Positions 9,753 to 15,606 of a stretch of DNA of 21,243 bases are shown here, piece after piece. The stretch lies in the NCBI GenBank assembly GCA_021204735.1, contig JAJPYV010000062.1, positions 1 to 21,243 on the forward strand. The letters are read 5' to 3'. The notes beneath the pieces are model-generated. The model was not told where the DNA came from. It did not search any database and saw nothing but the letters and a program-made list of their open reading frames with translations. This DNA is from Prevotella sp. Lineage in GTDB: Bacteria > Bacteroidota > Bacteroidia > Bacteroidales > Bacteroidaceae. The position numbers and the translations under genes are program-made. Each line of letters opens with the position of its first letter. Position 1 is the stretch's first letter.

Positions 9753-10214
9753 TCACACGTTTTCTGGTGCGGCATGCCCCATGATACTTTCGAGAGCCGA
9801 ACTGAACTCCTGAGGCTCCATGAACGGTTTTTCAGTGTTCTCACTGCTCCAGATCTCTATGGTATCGTCCATGCCGATAAACTTTATCGACTGGGTTATC
9901 CCTGCCATTTTGAGGTATCTTTTAGGAATCAAGAAACGCCCGTTGCCGTCAAGCGTTACTATCTCGGCATCGGAAACAAACTGGCGGAAAATCCTTTGGT
10001 GATTGTTGTCCCAACGGTTGAGACGTTGCCTCAATATCTCCGTCTGTTCATTCCACGTAGATTCAGGGTAAAGCACGAGACAAGGTTGGAACACATCCTT
10101 GCGCATCACGAGGTAACCCTCTTTGGAATCTTGCAATTCCTTTCGGAATAACGCAGGCAAGAAAGCGCGCCCTTTGGTGTCTGTCTTCGCTTCTATGTTC
10201 CCAAGAAAACGCAT
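9753..10214 (-). CDS. mraZ: Transcriptional regulator MraZ
   Basis: DNA-binding protein of the AbrB/MraZ fold and first gene of the dcw cluster; in studied bacteria it binds short repeats in its own promoter and represses the cluster. The 153 residues contain two MraZ half-domains with the signatures TDTKGRAFLPALFR (about 11-24) and LDGNGRFLIPKRYL in the second half. The start is the ATG at 10212-10214 (MRFLGNIEAK), which matches the family N-terminus. A TTG 30 bases further upstream overlaps the candidate -7 promoter element and so would not be in the mRNA. The operator-like TGTGG triple repeat lies 47-71 bases upstream of this ATG. Confidence 0.95.
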   Translation of the reverse strand: MRFLGNIEAKTDTKGRAFLPALFRKELQDSKEGYLVMRKDVFQPCLVLYPESTWNEQTEILRQRLNRWDNNHQRIFRQFVSDAEIVTLDGNGRFLIPKRYLKMAGITQSIKFIGMDDTIEIWSSENTEKPFMEPQEFSSALESIMGHAAPENV

Positions 10215-10241
10215 GAATAAATGATTTTTGCTTTTCGACGC

Positions 10242-10249
10242 CAAAGATA
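10242..10249 (-). promoter_or_regulatory. Candidate -7 element of the dcw promoter
   Basis: The complement of 10242-10249 reads TATCTTTG, an exact match to the Bacteroidota -7 consensus TAnnTTTG. It would place the transcription start near 10235 and give mraZ a leader of about 20 bases. The -33 region would fall on or next to the TGTGG repeats, so MraZ binding there could block RNA polymerase directly. No clean TTTG -33 motif is seen at the expected spacing. Confidence 0.5.
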
Positions 10250-10260
10250 ATTATTTTCCT

Positions 10261-10285
10261 CCACAATTCACCACAATTCACCACA
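10261..10285 (-). promoter_or_regulatory. MraZ operator: three TGTGG boxes, 10-bp period
   Basis: CCACA occurs at 10261, 10271 and 10281, i.e. TGTGG three times on the minus strand, separated by TGAAT both times. MraZ regulators in other bacteria bind three or four short G-rich repeats with about one helical turn of spacing just upstream of mraZ. Position, orientation and period all fit, directly beside the candidate -7 element. The exact box sequence for this organism is inferred, not known. Confidence 0.72.
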
Positions 10286-10355
10286 TTTTTTGCAAAAATG
10301 GCTAAAACTTTTCAAAAGGCAGTAATTTTTTTTGCAAAAGAACGATGTTTTATTC

Positions 10356-10395
10356 TATTCGGAAAAAGTGGCACATGTGCCACTTTTTCCGAATA
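10356..10395. repeat. Perfect 40-bp palindrome with AAAAAGTGGC core arms
   Basis: Left half TATTCGGAAAAAGTGGCACA is followed immediately by its exact reverse complement; the pairing breaks at the next base on both sides. It lies between the divergent dcw and vapBC promoters. As RNA it would form a strong hairpin with flanking A and U runs in either direction, like a bidirectional terminator, but no gene ends here. The core (AAAAAGTGGCA / TGCCACTTTTT) recurs, slightly changed, twice in the leader of the ATPase gene at 14227-14341. It may be a protein-binding site, a mobile repeat or a relic of insertion. Confidence 0.85.
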
Positions 10396-10462
10396 CAAAA
10401 TTATGAAACTTTTTTCTGAAAGGAAAAGAATGAAAAAATTGTTGATTTGAATATATAACATC

Positions 10463-10483
10463 ACAAAAATAATGTAATTTTGT
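10463..10483. promoter_or_regulatory. Candidate vapBC operator (imperfect inverted repeat)
   Basis: ACAAAA and TTTTGT arms with inner TA/TA pairs form a 21-bp imperfect inverted repeat that covers the -7 element of the toxin-antitoxin promoter. Type II antitoxins usually bind such repeats to autoregulate, so this is a plausible operator, but the local A+T richness makes a chance match possible. Confidence 0.3.
10475..10482 (+). promoter_or_regulatory. Candidate -7 element of the vapBC promoter
   Basis: TAATTTTG matches TAnnTTTG exactly. A TTTG lies upstream at 10446-10449, somewhat farther (25 bases) than the usual spacing. Start site predicted near 10489, leaving a leader of about 28 bases before the antitoxin ATG at 10517. 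Confidence 0.5.
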
Positions 10484-10516
10484 AGCATGATTTGAAAACA
10501 TTAAAATGTAACCATT

Positions 10517-10675
10517 ATGAGTGAGAAAAATGAAAAAAAATGGAGCGAAATGACTTTAGAGGAAAAAAGGGCAGTATTGCCTAAAAACCTCAACAAGTAC
10601 GGTCAATGGTTACTCTCTGAAGCTGGACAAGAAGGATACCTCGAAATTGTAGATATGGAGGCTGTACAGGAATGA
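10517..10675 (+). CDS. Small antitoxin-like protein preceding a PIN toxin (VapB position)
   Basis: A 52-residue reading frame, MSEKNEKKWSEMTLEEKRAV...YLEIVDMEAVQE, starts at an ATG 28 bases after the predicted transcription start and ends in TGA overlapping the toxin ATG (ATGA). Size, charge (many Lys and Glu) and tight coupling to a PIN gene are those of a VapB-type antitoxin. No AbrB, RHH or Phd DNA-binding motif is recognisable, so the family is unassigned. The C-terminal acidic segment would be expected to occupy the toxin active site. Function is inferred from context only. Confidence 0.75.
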   Translation: MSEKNEKKWSEMTLEEKRAVLPKNLNKYGQWLLSEAGQEGYLEIVDMEAVQE

Positions 10676-11097
10676 GACTATACCTCGATACAAATATTCT
10701 TATTTATATGCTGACAGGTCAATCGGATTACATAGACAAAGACACTTATGCGATGATTTCCGACACATCAATTGTCATGTATACAAGTACAGTTTGCGTG
10801 CAAGAGATTATTCATCTGAGACAGATAGGAAAAATTTTTGCACGAAAGAAAAGAGATAAAACAAGTCAAGTGCCAATTATTGATATGCTCAATGATTTGG
10901 GCGTTGAGATTGTTCCTGTTAACGAAACACATCTCAAAAAATTGGATGAATTGCCGATGTTGGAGGAACACCGTGATCCAAATGACCGTATAATAATTGC
11001 ACAGGCAATAGCCGACCGTGCAACACTTGTGAGTTCTGACCTCAAATTTCCAGAATACATTATATACGGTCTGCAACTGCACCAAAACAAGAAATAA
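10672..11097 (+). CDS. PIN-domain ribonuclease toxin, VapC-like
   Basis: Predicted Mg-dependent endoribonuclease of a type II toxin-antitoxin pair. The 141 residues form a single PIN domain with all four acidic positions: D6 in YLDTNILIY, E45 in CVQEIIHL, D105 in HRDPNDRIIIAQAI and D123 in VSSDLKFPEY. The DPND-R-IIAQAI stretch is typical of VapC proteins. Translation is coupled to the 52-residue antitoxin by an ATGA overlap. RNA target unknown (VapC relatives cut tRNA or rRNA). Base composition is A+T-richer than the neighbouring dcw genes, consistent with acquisition. The domain looks intact. Confidence 0.88.
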   Translation: MRLYLDTNILIYMLTGQSDYIDKDTYAMISDTSIVMYTSTVCVQEIIHLRQIGKIFARKKRDKTSQVPIIDMLNDLGVEIVPVNETHLKKLDELPMLEEHRDPNDRIIIAQAIADRATLVSSDLKFPEYIIYGLQLHQNKK

Positions 11098-11260
11098 CAC
11101 AAAACAAGTTCAATTTGAATTAAGCTAAACTTAAACTTTTTCATAAAAAAATTAGATGTTTCCAACTCTAAGTCCCCTGGATTATGCTTTGCAGAAACAA
11201 AAAGGCAGCAAAAAATAATCATTAACGTATGTTAAGTGTAAATTTACATTCTTTTTGTTA

Positions 11261-11332
11261 TTTACTGATTATCAATAAGTTGAAATTTTGCACATGCGTG
11301 TGCAAAATTCAGCACAACTAAAATCCAGTAAA
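11261..11332. repeat. Nested inverted repeat (three stacked stems)
   Basis: Three arms pair in order: TTTACTG (11261-11267) with CAGTAAA (11326-11332), AGTTG (11278-11282) with CAACT (11315-11319), and AATTTTGCACA (11284-11294) with TGTGCAAAATT (11299-11309) around the tetraloop TGCG. The inner 11-bp stem is perfect. The whole could fold as one long interrupted hairpin in RNA or single-stranded DNA. There is no U-run directly after the inner stem, so a simple terminator is unlikely. Confidence 0.6.
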
Positions 11333-11632
11333 GTTTTATTGCAGTAAATCTCTTTCATCGTTAAGTTGCGATTAAGCGAGTGCAATCAAACTCGTTTGTT
11401 TTGCCGAACATGAAAAACTTCAACGAAGTTAAAAATAAAAAGATGATATGGTAAGTACGCTTTATTGACTTACAAAAACAAAAAATAATAAAAGATTTGA
11501 TGATGTTTAATTTTTGTGATTAAGGTTGTAATTTGAATTGTATTGAAATATTTTTATACCTGCAAATATAAAAACAAAATAGCAAATTATCAGCTTTTTT
11601 CTCATTTTTATTCATATTGCTGATTCATTCCT

Positions 11633-11642
11633 CCCCCCCCCC
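11633..11642. repeat. C10 homopolymer tract
   Basis: Ten consecutive C, in a region otherwise very A+T-rich, 11 bases before the REPIN-like element. Such tracts slip during replication. No reading frame spans it, so any effect would be on transcription or DNA structure. Confidence 0.9.
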
Positions 11643-11653
11643 TGAAATGATGA

Positions 11654-11810
11654 CATCCAATGTAGGGACTTTAATTTATTAAGTCCGCACGCCACAACGG
11701 GGCATATAATTACACATTACATAATGGCAAACTTTTGTGAACAAATTGCATACATACATTCGTTTCTCCGAAACGAGCGGACTCAATAAATTGTGTCCCT
11801 ACATTGGATG
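11654..11810. mobile_element. REPIN/MITE-like element with 35-bp inverted ends
   Basis: The left end (11654-11688, CATCCAATGTAGGGAC...AGTCCGC) and the right end (11777-11810) are reverse complements over the outer 16 bases and the inner AGTCCGC, with a few differences in the A+T-rich middle. Each end is itself a short hairpin: GGACTT/AAGTCC on the left; GGAC-T-CAAT/ATTG-T-GTCC on the right. The interior (about 88 bases) codes for nothing and includes another hairpin, TCGTTTC/GAAACGA (11760-11776). Two inverted REP-like units enclosing a short spacer is the layout of a REPIN or a small non-autonomous element. No target-site duplication is evident. Confidence 0.65.
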
Positions 11811-11996
11811 AACGAGGGTGAAAATCGATTGCGTCTGCCAAAATTAATCAAAAATCCTTATCAGAAATGCTTGTAGTGTCGATTCTTAAATCAGGTGGCG
11901 AAAACAGGAAAACAGAAAAACACATTCTTCATAAACAAAAATAATATTGCAGTTGAGATGTAAAATCTTTTATTTCAACCGAAACGACGTGATTCA

Positions 11997-12019
11997 TCTT
12001 GTATCACAAAAATACAAGA
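11997..12019 (+). promoter_or_regulatory. Inverted repeat directly upstream of the methyltransferase start
   Basis: TCTTGTAT (11997-12004) and ATACAAGA (12012-12019) form a perfect 8-bp inverted repeat with a 7-base loop, ending four bases before the ATG at 12024. In the mRNA it would fold over the ribosome entry region; in DNA it could be an operator. Methyltransferase genes of restriction-modification systems are often self-controlled at this position, so a regulatory role is plausible but unproven. Confidence 0.45.
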
Positions 12020-12023
12020 GATT

Positions 12024-13076
12024 ATGCCAGGAAATAGGAGTTTGCATGCCGCAAGTATAGCAAGAGAGGATGAATTTTACACACAGTTGAATGATATATC
12101 CAATGAGTTGCAATATTACACGCAGCATTTTGAAGGAAAGACAGTGCTTTGCAACTGTGATGACCCATACGAGAGCAATTTCTTTAAATACTTTGCACTT
12201 AACTTCAATTCACTTAAGTTGAAAAAGTTGATTTGCACTTGTTGGTATGACTCCCCTATATTCAACAAAGAACTACCTTTATTTAAGGAAGAAACTATTC
12301 AAGATTGTGCAATGGCTGCCGAACCTTCAATAAACAAGAAAGGTGCATACAAGATTGAATTAACAGAAATACAAGACCTTAATGGAGATGGTGCAACAGA
12401 TTTGGAAGATGTCAAATTGTTTCTTGAAACTCATAAGCCAGAGCTCCTTGACGGCACTGGTGATTTCAGAAGTGAGGAATGTAAGGAACTGTTGGAAGAT
12501 GCTGATATAGTTGTAACCAATCCGCCATTCTCTCTCTTTCGTGAATATGTTGCCCAATTAGTTGAATATGGAAAGAAATTCTTGATTATAGGCAATCAAA
12601 ATGCGATTACCTATAAAGAGATTTTTCCGCTAATTATGTCTAACAAGATTTGGTTAGGCACAAAAGCCGGAGATATGAGTTTTAAAGTACCCGACTATTA
12701 TGAGCCGAGAAATACACGCTTTTGGATTGATGATGACAATCAGAAATGGAGAAGTTTAGGTAACATTTGTTGGTTTACAAACCTCGACCATAAAAAACGT
12801 CATAAACCTCTCACCTTATATAAAAAATACACGCCAGAGGAATTTCCGAAATATGATAATTATGATGCAATAGAGGTTAGCAAAGTAACTGATATTCCAA
12901 TGAATTATGATGGTGTTATGGGAGTTCCAATAACCTTTCTTGACAAATATTGTCCAGAACAATTTGAGATAGTAAAGTTTAGAAAAGGTAATGATGATAA
13001 AGACCTTGTTTATTCAAATTCGTCTGGTAAACAAATATCACCTTATTTCAGAATTTTAATACGAGCAAAGAAATGA
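12024..13076 (+). CDS. EcoRI-family adenine-specific DNA methyltransferase
   Basis: Predicted SAM-dependent N6-adenine DNA methyltransferase. The 350 residues follow the M.EcoRI family layout: DEFYTQLNDISNELQYY near the N-terminus (16-32), CNCDDPYESNFFKYF (43-57), the GTGDFRS motif (144-150), and the catalytic NPPF tetrapeptide in DIVVTNPPFSLFREYV (N166-F169). This compares well with the roughly 325 residues of M.EcoRI. Start ATG at 12024, preceded by a short inverted repeat. No EcoRI-like endonuclease is present; instead the stop overlaps the start of a DUF262-HNH gene (ATGA), so the two are likely made together as a modification/restriction pair. The actual recognition sequence cannot be read from the protein. 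A purely regulatory methyltransferase is an alternative. Confidence 0.88.
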   Translation: MPGNRSLHAASIAREDEFYTQLNDISNELQYYTQHFEGKTVLCNCDDPYESNFFKYFALNFNSLKLKKLICTCWYDSPIFNKELPLFKEETIQDCAMAAEPSINKKGAYKIELTEIQDLNGDGATDLEDVKLFLETHKPELLDGTGDFRSEECKELLEDADIVVTNPPFSLFREYVAQLVEYGKKFLIIGNQNAITYKEIFPLIMSNKIWLGTKAGDMSFKVPDYYEPRNTRFWIDDDNQKWRSLGNICWFTNLDHKKRHKPLTLYKKYTPEEFPKYDNYDAIEVSKVTDIPMNYDGVMGVPITFLDKYCPEQFEIVKFRKGNDDKDLVYSNSSGKQISPYFRILIRAKK

Positions 13077-14176
13077 AGATAGAATTACACACAATCCCTA
13101 TACGAGATTTAGTGGAGGGATATAATAACAATGACGAGGAAGGTGTTGTTGGATATGGAGGAAAGTTGAATATCCGTCCGCCGTTCCAGAGAGAGTTTGT
13201 ATATAATGATAAGCAGAGAAACGAGGTGATAAACTCGATATTCAAGGGTTTTCCTCTTAATGTGATGTATTGGGTGAAGAATGCACAAGGAACTTACGAG
13301 TTGCTTGACGGTCAGCAGCGTACAGTGAGTATCTGTCTGTATTACATGAATACATTCTTCCTTGATGTAGAAGGACATCTCAGGGGATTTGACAACCTTT
13401 CACAAGAACAGAAAGACAAATTCTTGAATTATCCGTTGCAGATTTATATCTGTGAGGATGGCACTGACACGGAGCAGTTGGACTGGTTCAAAATTATCAA
13501 CATCGCAGGTGAGACACTGACAGACCAGGAAATGCGCAATGCCGTTTATACGGGTCCGTGGATTACAGATGCAAAGCGTAAGTTTTCAAGGTCAAATTGC
13601 GTGGCGAAACTACTTGGAGAAAGATACATGAGCGGTTCTCCGATTAGGCAGGATTACCTTGAAACAGTTTTGCGCTGGATAAGCAACGGAAACATTAAGG
13701 AATATATGGCAGAGCATCAGCATGATGCCAACGCTGACAGGGAATGGCAGTATTTCCAGAGGGTGATAGCATGGGTGGAAAGTTTATTCCCACGAGAACA
13801 TTATCGCAGAGAAATGAAAGGTTTACCATGGGGCGAACTCTACAACAAATATAAAGATGTTGACATCACTGCTTCTTTTTTAGAAAGCGAAGTGGAACGT
13901 CTGATGATGGATGATGATGTTACTAATAAAAAGGGTATTTATGATTATGTGCTGTCGCATGATGAGCGGAAACTGAACATCCGTGCGTTTACTCCGGCAA
14001 TGAAACGCGCGGCATACGAAAGACAGAAAGGCATTTGTGTGCTCTGTGGGAAGCATTTTGAATTCGGGGAAATGCAAGGCGACCATATCGTACCATGGAG
14101 CAAGGGTGGCACAACTACGGCAGACAACTGTCAGATGCTCTGCCAAAGATGCAATGCTACAAGGGGAAACAATTAA
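13073..14176 (+). CDS. DUF262 (ParB/GmrS-like) protein with C-terminal HNH nuclease
   Basis: The 367 residues combine an N-terminal DUF262 domain (RPPFQREFVY with Q39-R40; LLDGQQRTVSI with DGQQR at 79-83, the likely nucleotide-binding/hydrolysis motif) and a C-terminal zinc-finger HNH nuclease: CVLC (322-325), GDHIVPWSKGG with D337-H338, N352 and CQRCN (357-361). DUF262 plus HNH is the architecture of GmrSD-type and SspE-type defence nucleases, which sense modified DNA, though those carry a DUF1524-type rather than this classical HNH domain. Coupling by ATGA overlap to an adenine methyltransferase suggests it is the cutting partner, either attacking unmethylated DNA or gated by the methyl mark. 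All expected catalytic residues are present. Substrate unknown. Confidence 0.88.
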   Translation: MKIELHTIPIRDLVEGYNNNDEEGVVGYGGKLNIRPPFQREFVYNDKQRNEVINSIFKGFPLNVMYWVKNAQGTYELLDGQQRTVSICLYYMNTFFLDVEGHLRGFDNLSQEQKDKFLNYPLQIYICEDGTDTEQLDWFKIINIAGETLTDQEMRNAVYTGPWITDAKRKFSRSNCVAKLLGERYMSGSPIRQDYLETVLRWISNGNIKEYMAEHQHDANADREWQYFQRVIAWVESLFPREHYRREMKGLPWGELYNKYKDVDITASFLESEVERLMMDDDVTNKKGIYDYVLSHDERKLNIRAFTPAMKRAAYERQKGICVLCGKHFEFGEMQGDHIVPWSKGGTTTADNCQMLCQRCNATRGNN

Positions 14177-14201
14177 TCGAGTATGAAGTATTAAGACTAT
14201 A

Positions 14202-14341
14202 CAAATATTCTCAAGCATTTTCTCTACAGTGACGAAAAATGGCATTTTTGCCACTTTTTGATAATGAAATGATGGTTTTATCAAATATTATACTTATTTT
14301 TGCAGTGACGAAAAATGGCATTTTTGCCACTTTTTGATAAT
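14202..14341 (+). repeat. Diverged tandem duplication of the ATPase leader
   Basis: A 39-base block beginning CAGTGACGAAAAATGGC is repeated identically at 14227-14265 and 14303-14341. Upstream of each copy lies CAAATATT (14202 and 14282) with different spacing (25 and 21 bases), so the duplicated unit is longer than the identical block. After copy 1 the text GATAATGAAATGATGG resembles the GATAAT...ATGG at the gene start after copy 2. Each block contains a hairpin: AAAAA-TGGCA, loop TTTT, TGCCA-C-TTTTT with one bulged C. The hairpin core matches the arms of the palindrome at 10356-10395. Confidence 0.85.
14295..14302 (+). promoter_or_regulatory. Candidate -7 element of the ATPase promoter
   Basis: TATTTTTG matches TAnnTTTG exactly. 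The predicted start site near 14309 would put the second hairpin block (14303-14341) at the very 5' end of the mRNA, so the hairpin could act as operator DNA or as a 5' RNA structure. The equivalent position in the first duplicated unit has lost the motif. No clear -33 element. Confidence 0.4.
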
Positions 14342-14352
14342 AAGGTATTATT

Positions 14353-15606
14353 ATGGAGATAAAACGAGATCAATATTTGAATCAATTGATAGCCGGACGA
14401 CAGAACGGTCTTATCAAAATCATAACAGGTATCAGACGATGTGGAAAGTCATATCTGTTGCTTAACCTGTTTCATAAGTATCTTGTATCACAGAACATTG
14501 ACGAGAGTCACATTATAGAGATTGCATTAGATGACCGTACGAACTTGTCTTTGCGTGACCCTGATGTCATCCTTCATTATATCAAAGAACAAATAGTTGA
14601 CAAACAGCTATATTATATCTTATTGGATGAGGTGCAATTGATACCTGAATTTGAAGACGTATTGAACAGTTTGTTGCATGTCAGAAATGCAGATGTATAT
14701 GTTACGGGCAGTAACTCACGATTCCTGTCATCAGATATAGTCACAGAATTCAGAGGGCGTGGCGATGAGATACATCTTTACCCCCTGTCATTTTCAGAGT
14801 TCTGCACAGGATATCAAGGCGACAGAAACAAAGCATGGAAAGAATACTATACTTATGGTGGACTTCCACATATTCTCATACTTGAAACTGAAAAAAAGAA
14901 AGAGGATTATCTCGATAACCTTTATGAAAGTGTTTATTTGGTGGATATTTTGGAACGTAATAATATACAAAATAAGGAAAATCTTGATGAACTTGTAGAG
15001 ATAATGGCTTCATCCATTGGTTCACCTATCAATCCCACCAAGTTGTCAAATACTTTCAAAAGTGTAAAAAACATAGAGATACATCACCAGACAATTTCCA
15101 AATACCTGTCTTATCTCGAAGACGCTTTCCTGATAGAAAAATCCATACGTTATGACATCAAAGGAAAGAAATACATCAACACCTTATCAAAATATTATTT
15201 CTCTGATGTTGGAATAAGAAATGCGTTACTCGATTTCCGTCAGCAAGAGGAAAACCATATTATGGAAAACATCGTCTACAATGAACTTCGGATAAGAGGC
15301 TATAAAGTGGATATCGGTATGGTGGAACAACGTGCGGCTGACCGAGACGGCAAGATTGTAAGAAAACAATTAGAAGTGGATTTTGTAGTAAATCAAGGCA
15401 GCATGCGTTATTATATACAATCTGCTTTTGCAATACCAAACGAGGAAAAACTGAAACAGGAAACAGCATCACTGCTCAAAATAAGCGATTCATTCAAGAA
15501 AATCATAATTGTGAGAGAAGACATCATGCCAAAACGAGATGATAACGGTATCCTCACTATCGGTATAATGGATTTCCTGTTAAATCCAAATAGTCTTGAC
15601 TACTAA
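14353..15606 (+). CDS. AAA family ATPase with DUF4143 (AAA_14 type)
   Basis: The 417 residues have an N-terminal AAA_14 ATPase domain: Walker A GIRRCGKS (26-33), Walker B YILLDEVQ (88-95, D92-E93) and GSNSRFLSSDI as sensor-like segment. The middle resembles a winged-helix region, and the C-terminal part is of DUF4143 type with LEVDFVVNQG...YYIQSAF. That tail resembles a PD-(D/E)xK nuclease fold, but the usual ExK is replaced by the IQS typical of this Bacteroidota subgroup as I know it. These proteins are abundant in Bacteroidota and their role is not established; nucleic-acid or defence-related functions have been suggested. The C-terminus (GIMDFLLNPNSLDY) looks complete. The last 50 bases are antisense to the end of thiD. 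Confidence 0.88.
   Translation: MEIKRDQYLNQLIAGRQNGLIKIITGIRRCGKSYLLLNLFHKYLVSQNIDESHIIEIALDDRTNLSLRDPDVILHYIKEQIVDKQLYYILLDEVQLIPEFEDVLNSLLHVRNADVYVTGSNSRFLSSDIVTEFRGRGDEIHLYPLSFSEFCTGYQGDRNKAWKEYYTYGGLPHILILETEKKKEDYLDNLYESVYLVDILERNNIQNKENLDELVEIMASSIGSPINPTKLSNTFKSVKNIEIHHQTISKYLSYLEDAFLIEKSIRYDIKGKKYINTLSKYYFSDVGIRNALLDFRQQEENHIMENIVYNELRIRGYKVDIGMVEQRAADRDGKIVRKQLEVDFVVNQGSMRYYIQSAFAIPNEEKLKQETASLLKISDSFKKIIIVREDIMPKRDDNGILTIGIMDFLLNPNSLDY

Larger units (their letters stand above)
11098..12023. other. Gene-free stretch of about 930 bases, repeat-rich
   Basis: Strongly A+T-rich and without any coding region I can support on either strand; the only short frames are overlaps of the PIN gene or tiny. 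It contains a nested inverted repeat (11261-11332), small hairpins (AACTTC/GAAGTT at 11416-11430, GTAAGT/ACTTAC at 11451-11473), a run of ten C (11633-11642), a REPIN/MITE-like element (11654-11810) and an inverted repeat abutting the next gene (11997-12019). It separates the toxin-antitoxin pair from the methyltransferase pair, and probably marks where separate acquisitions meet. Confidence 0.7.

Noticed and set aside
10242..10244. TTG as mraZ start
   Set aside because: It lies inside the candidate -7 promoter element, and the ATG at 10212-10214 gives the conserved MraZ N-terminus.
11104..11145. Possible weak terminator after the PIN gene (TTAAG/CTTAA followed by ACTTTTT)
   Set aside because: Only a 5-bp A+T-rich stem; too weak to support as a terminator.
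10866..11222. 118-codon open frame on the minus strand
   Set aside because: Mostly the complement of the PIN gene, which has complete motifs; no upstream regulatory sequence convincingly serves it.
11563..11570. Minus-strand TATATTTG, an exact -7-type motif
   Set aside because: No gene lies downstream on that strand before the convergent PIN gene, no -33 element at proper spacing, and the region is so A+T-rich that chance matches are expected.
11098..12023. CRISPR array or tRNA in the repeat-rich gap
   Set aside because: The repeats are inverted pairs, not regularly spaced direct repeats, and no tRNA cloverleaf or T-loop consensus was seen.
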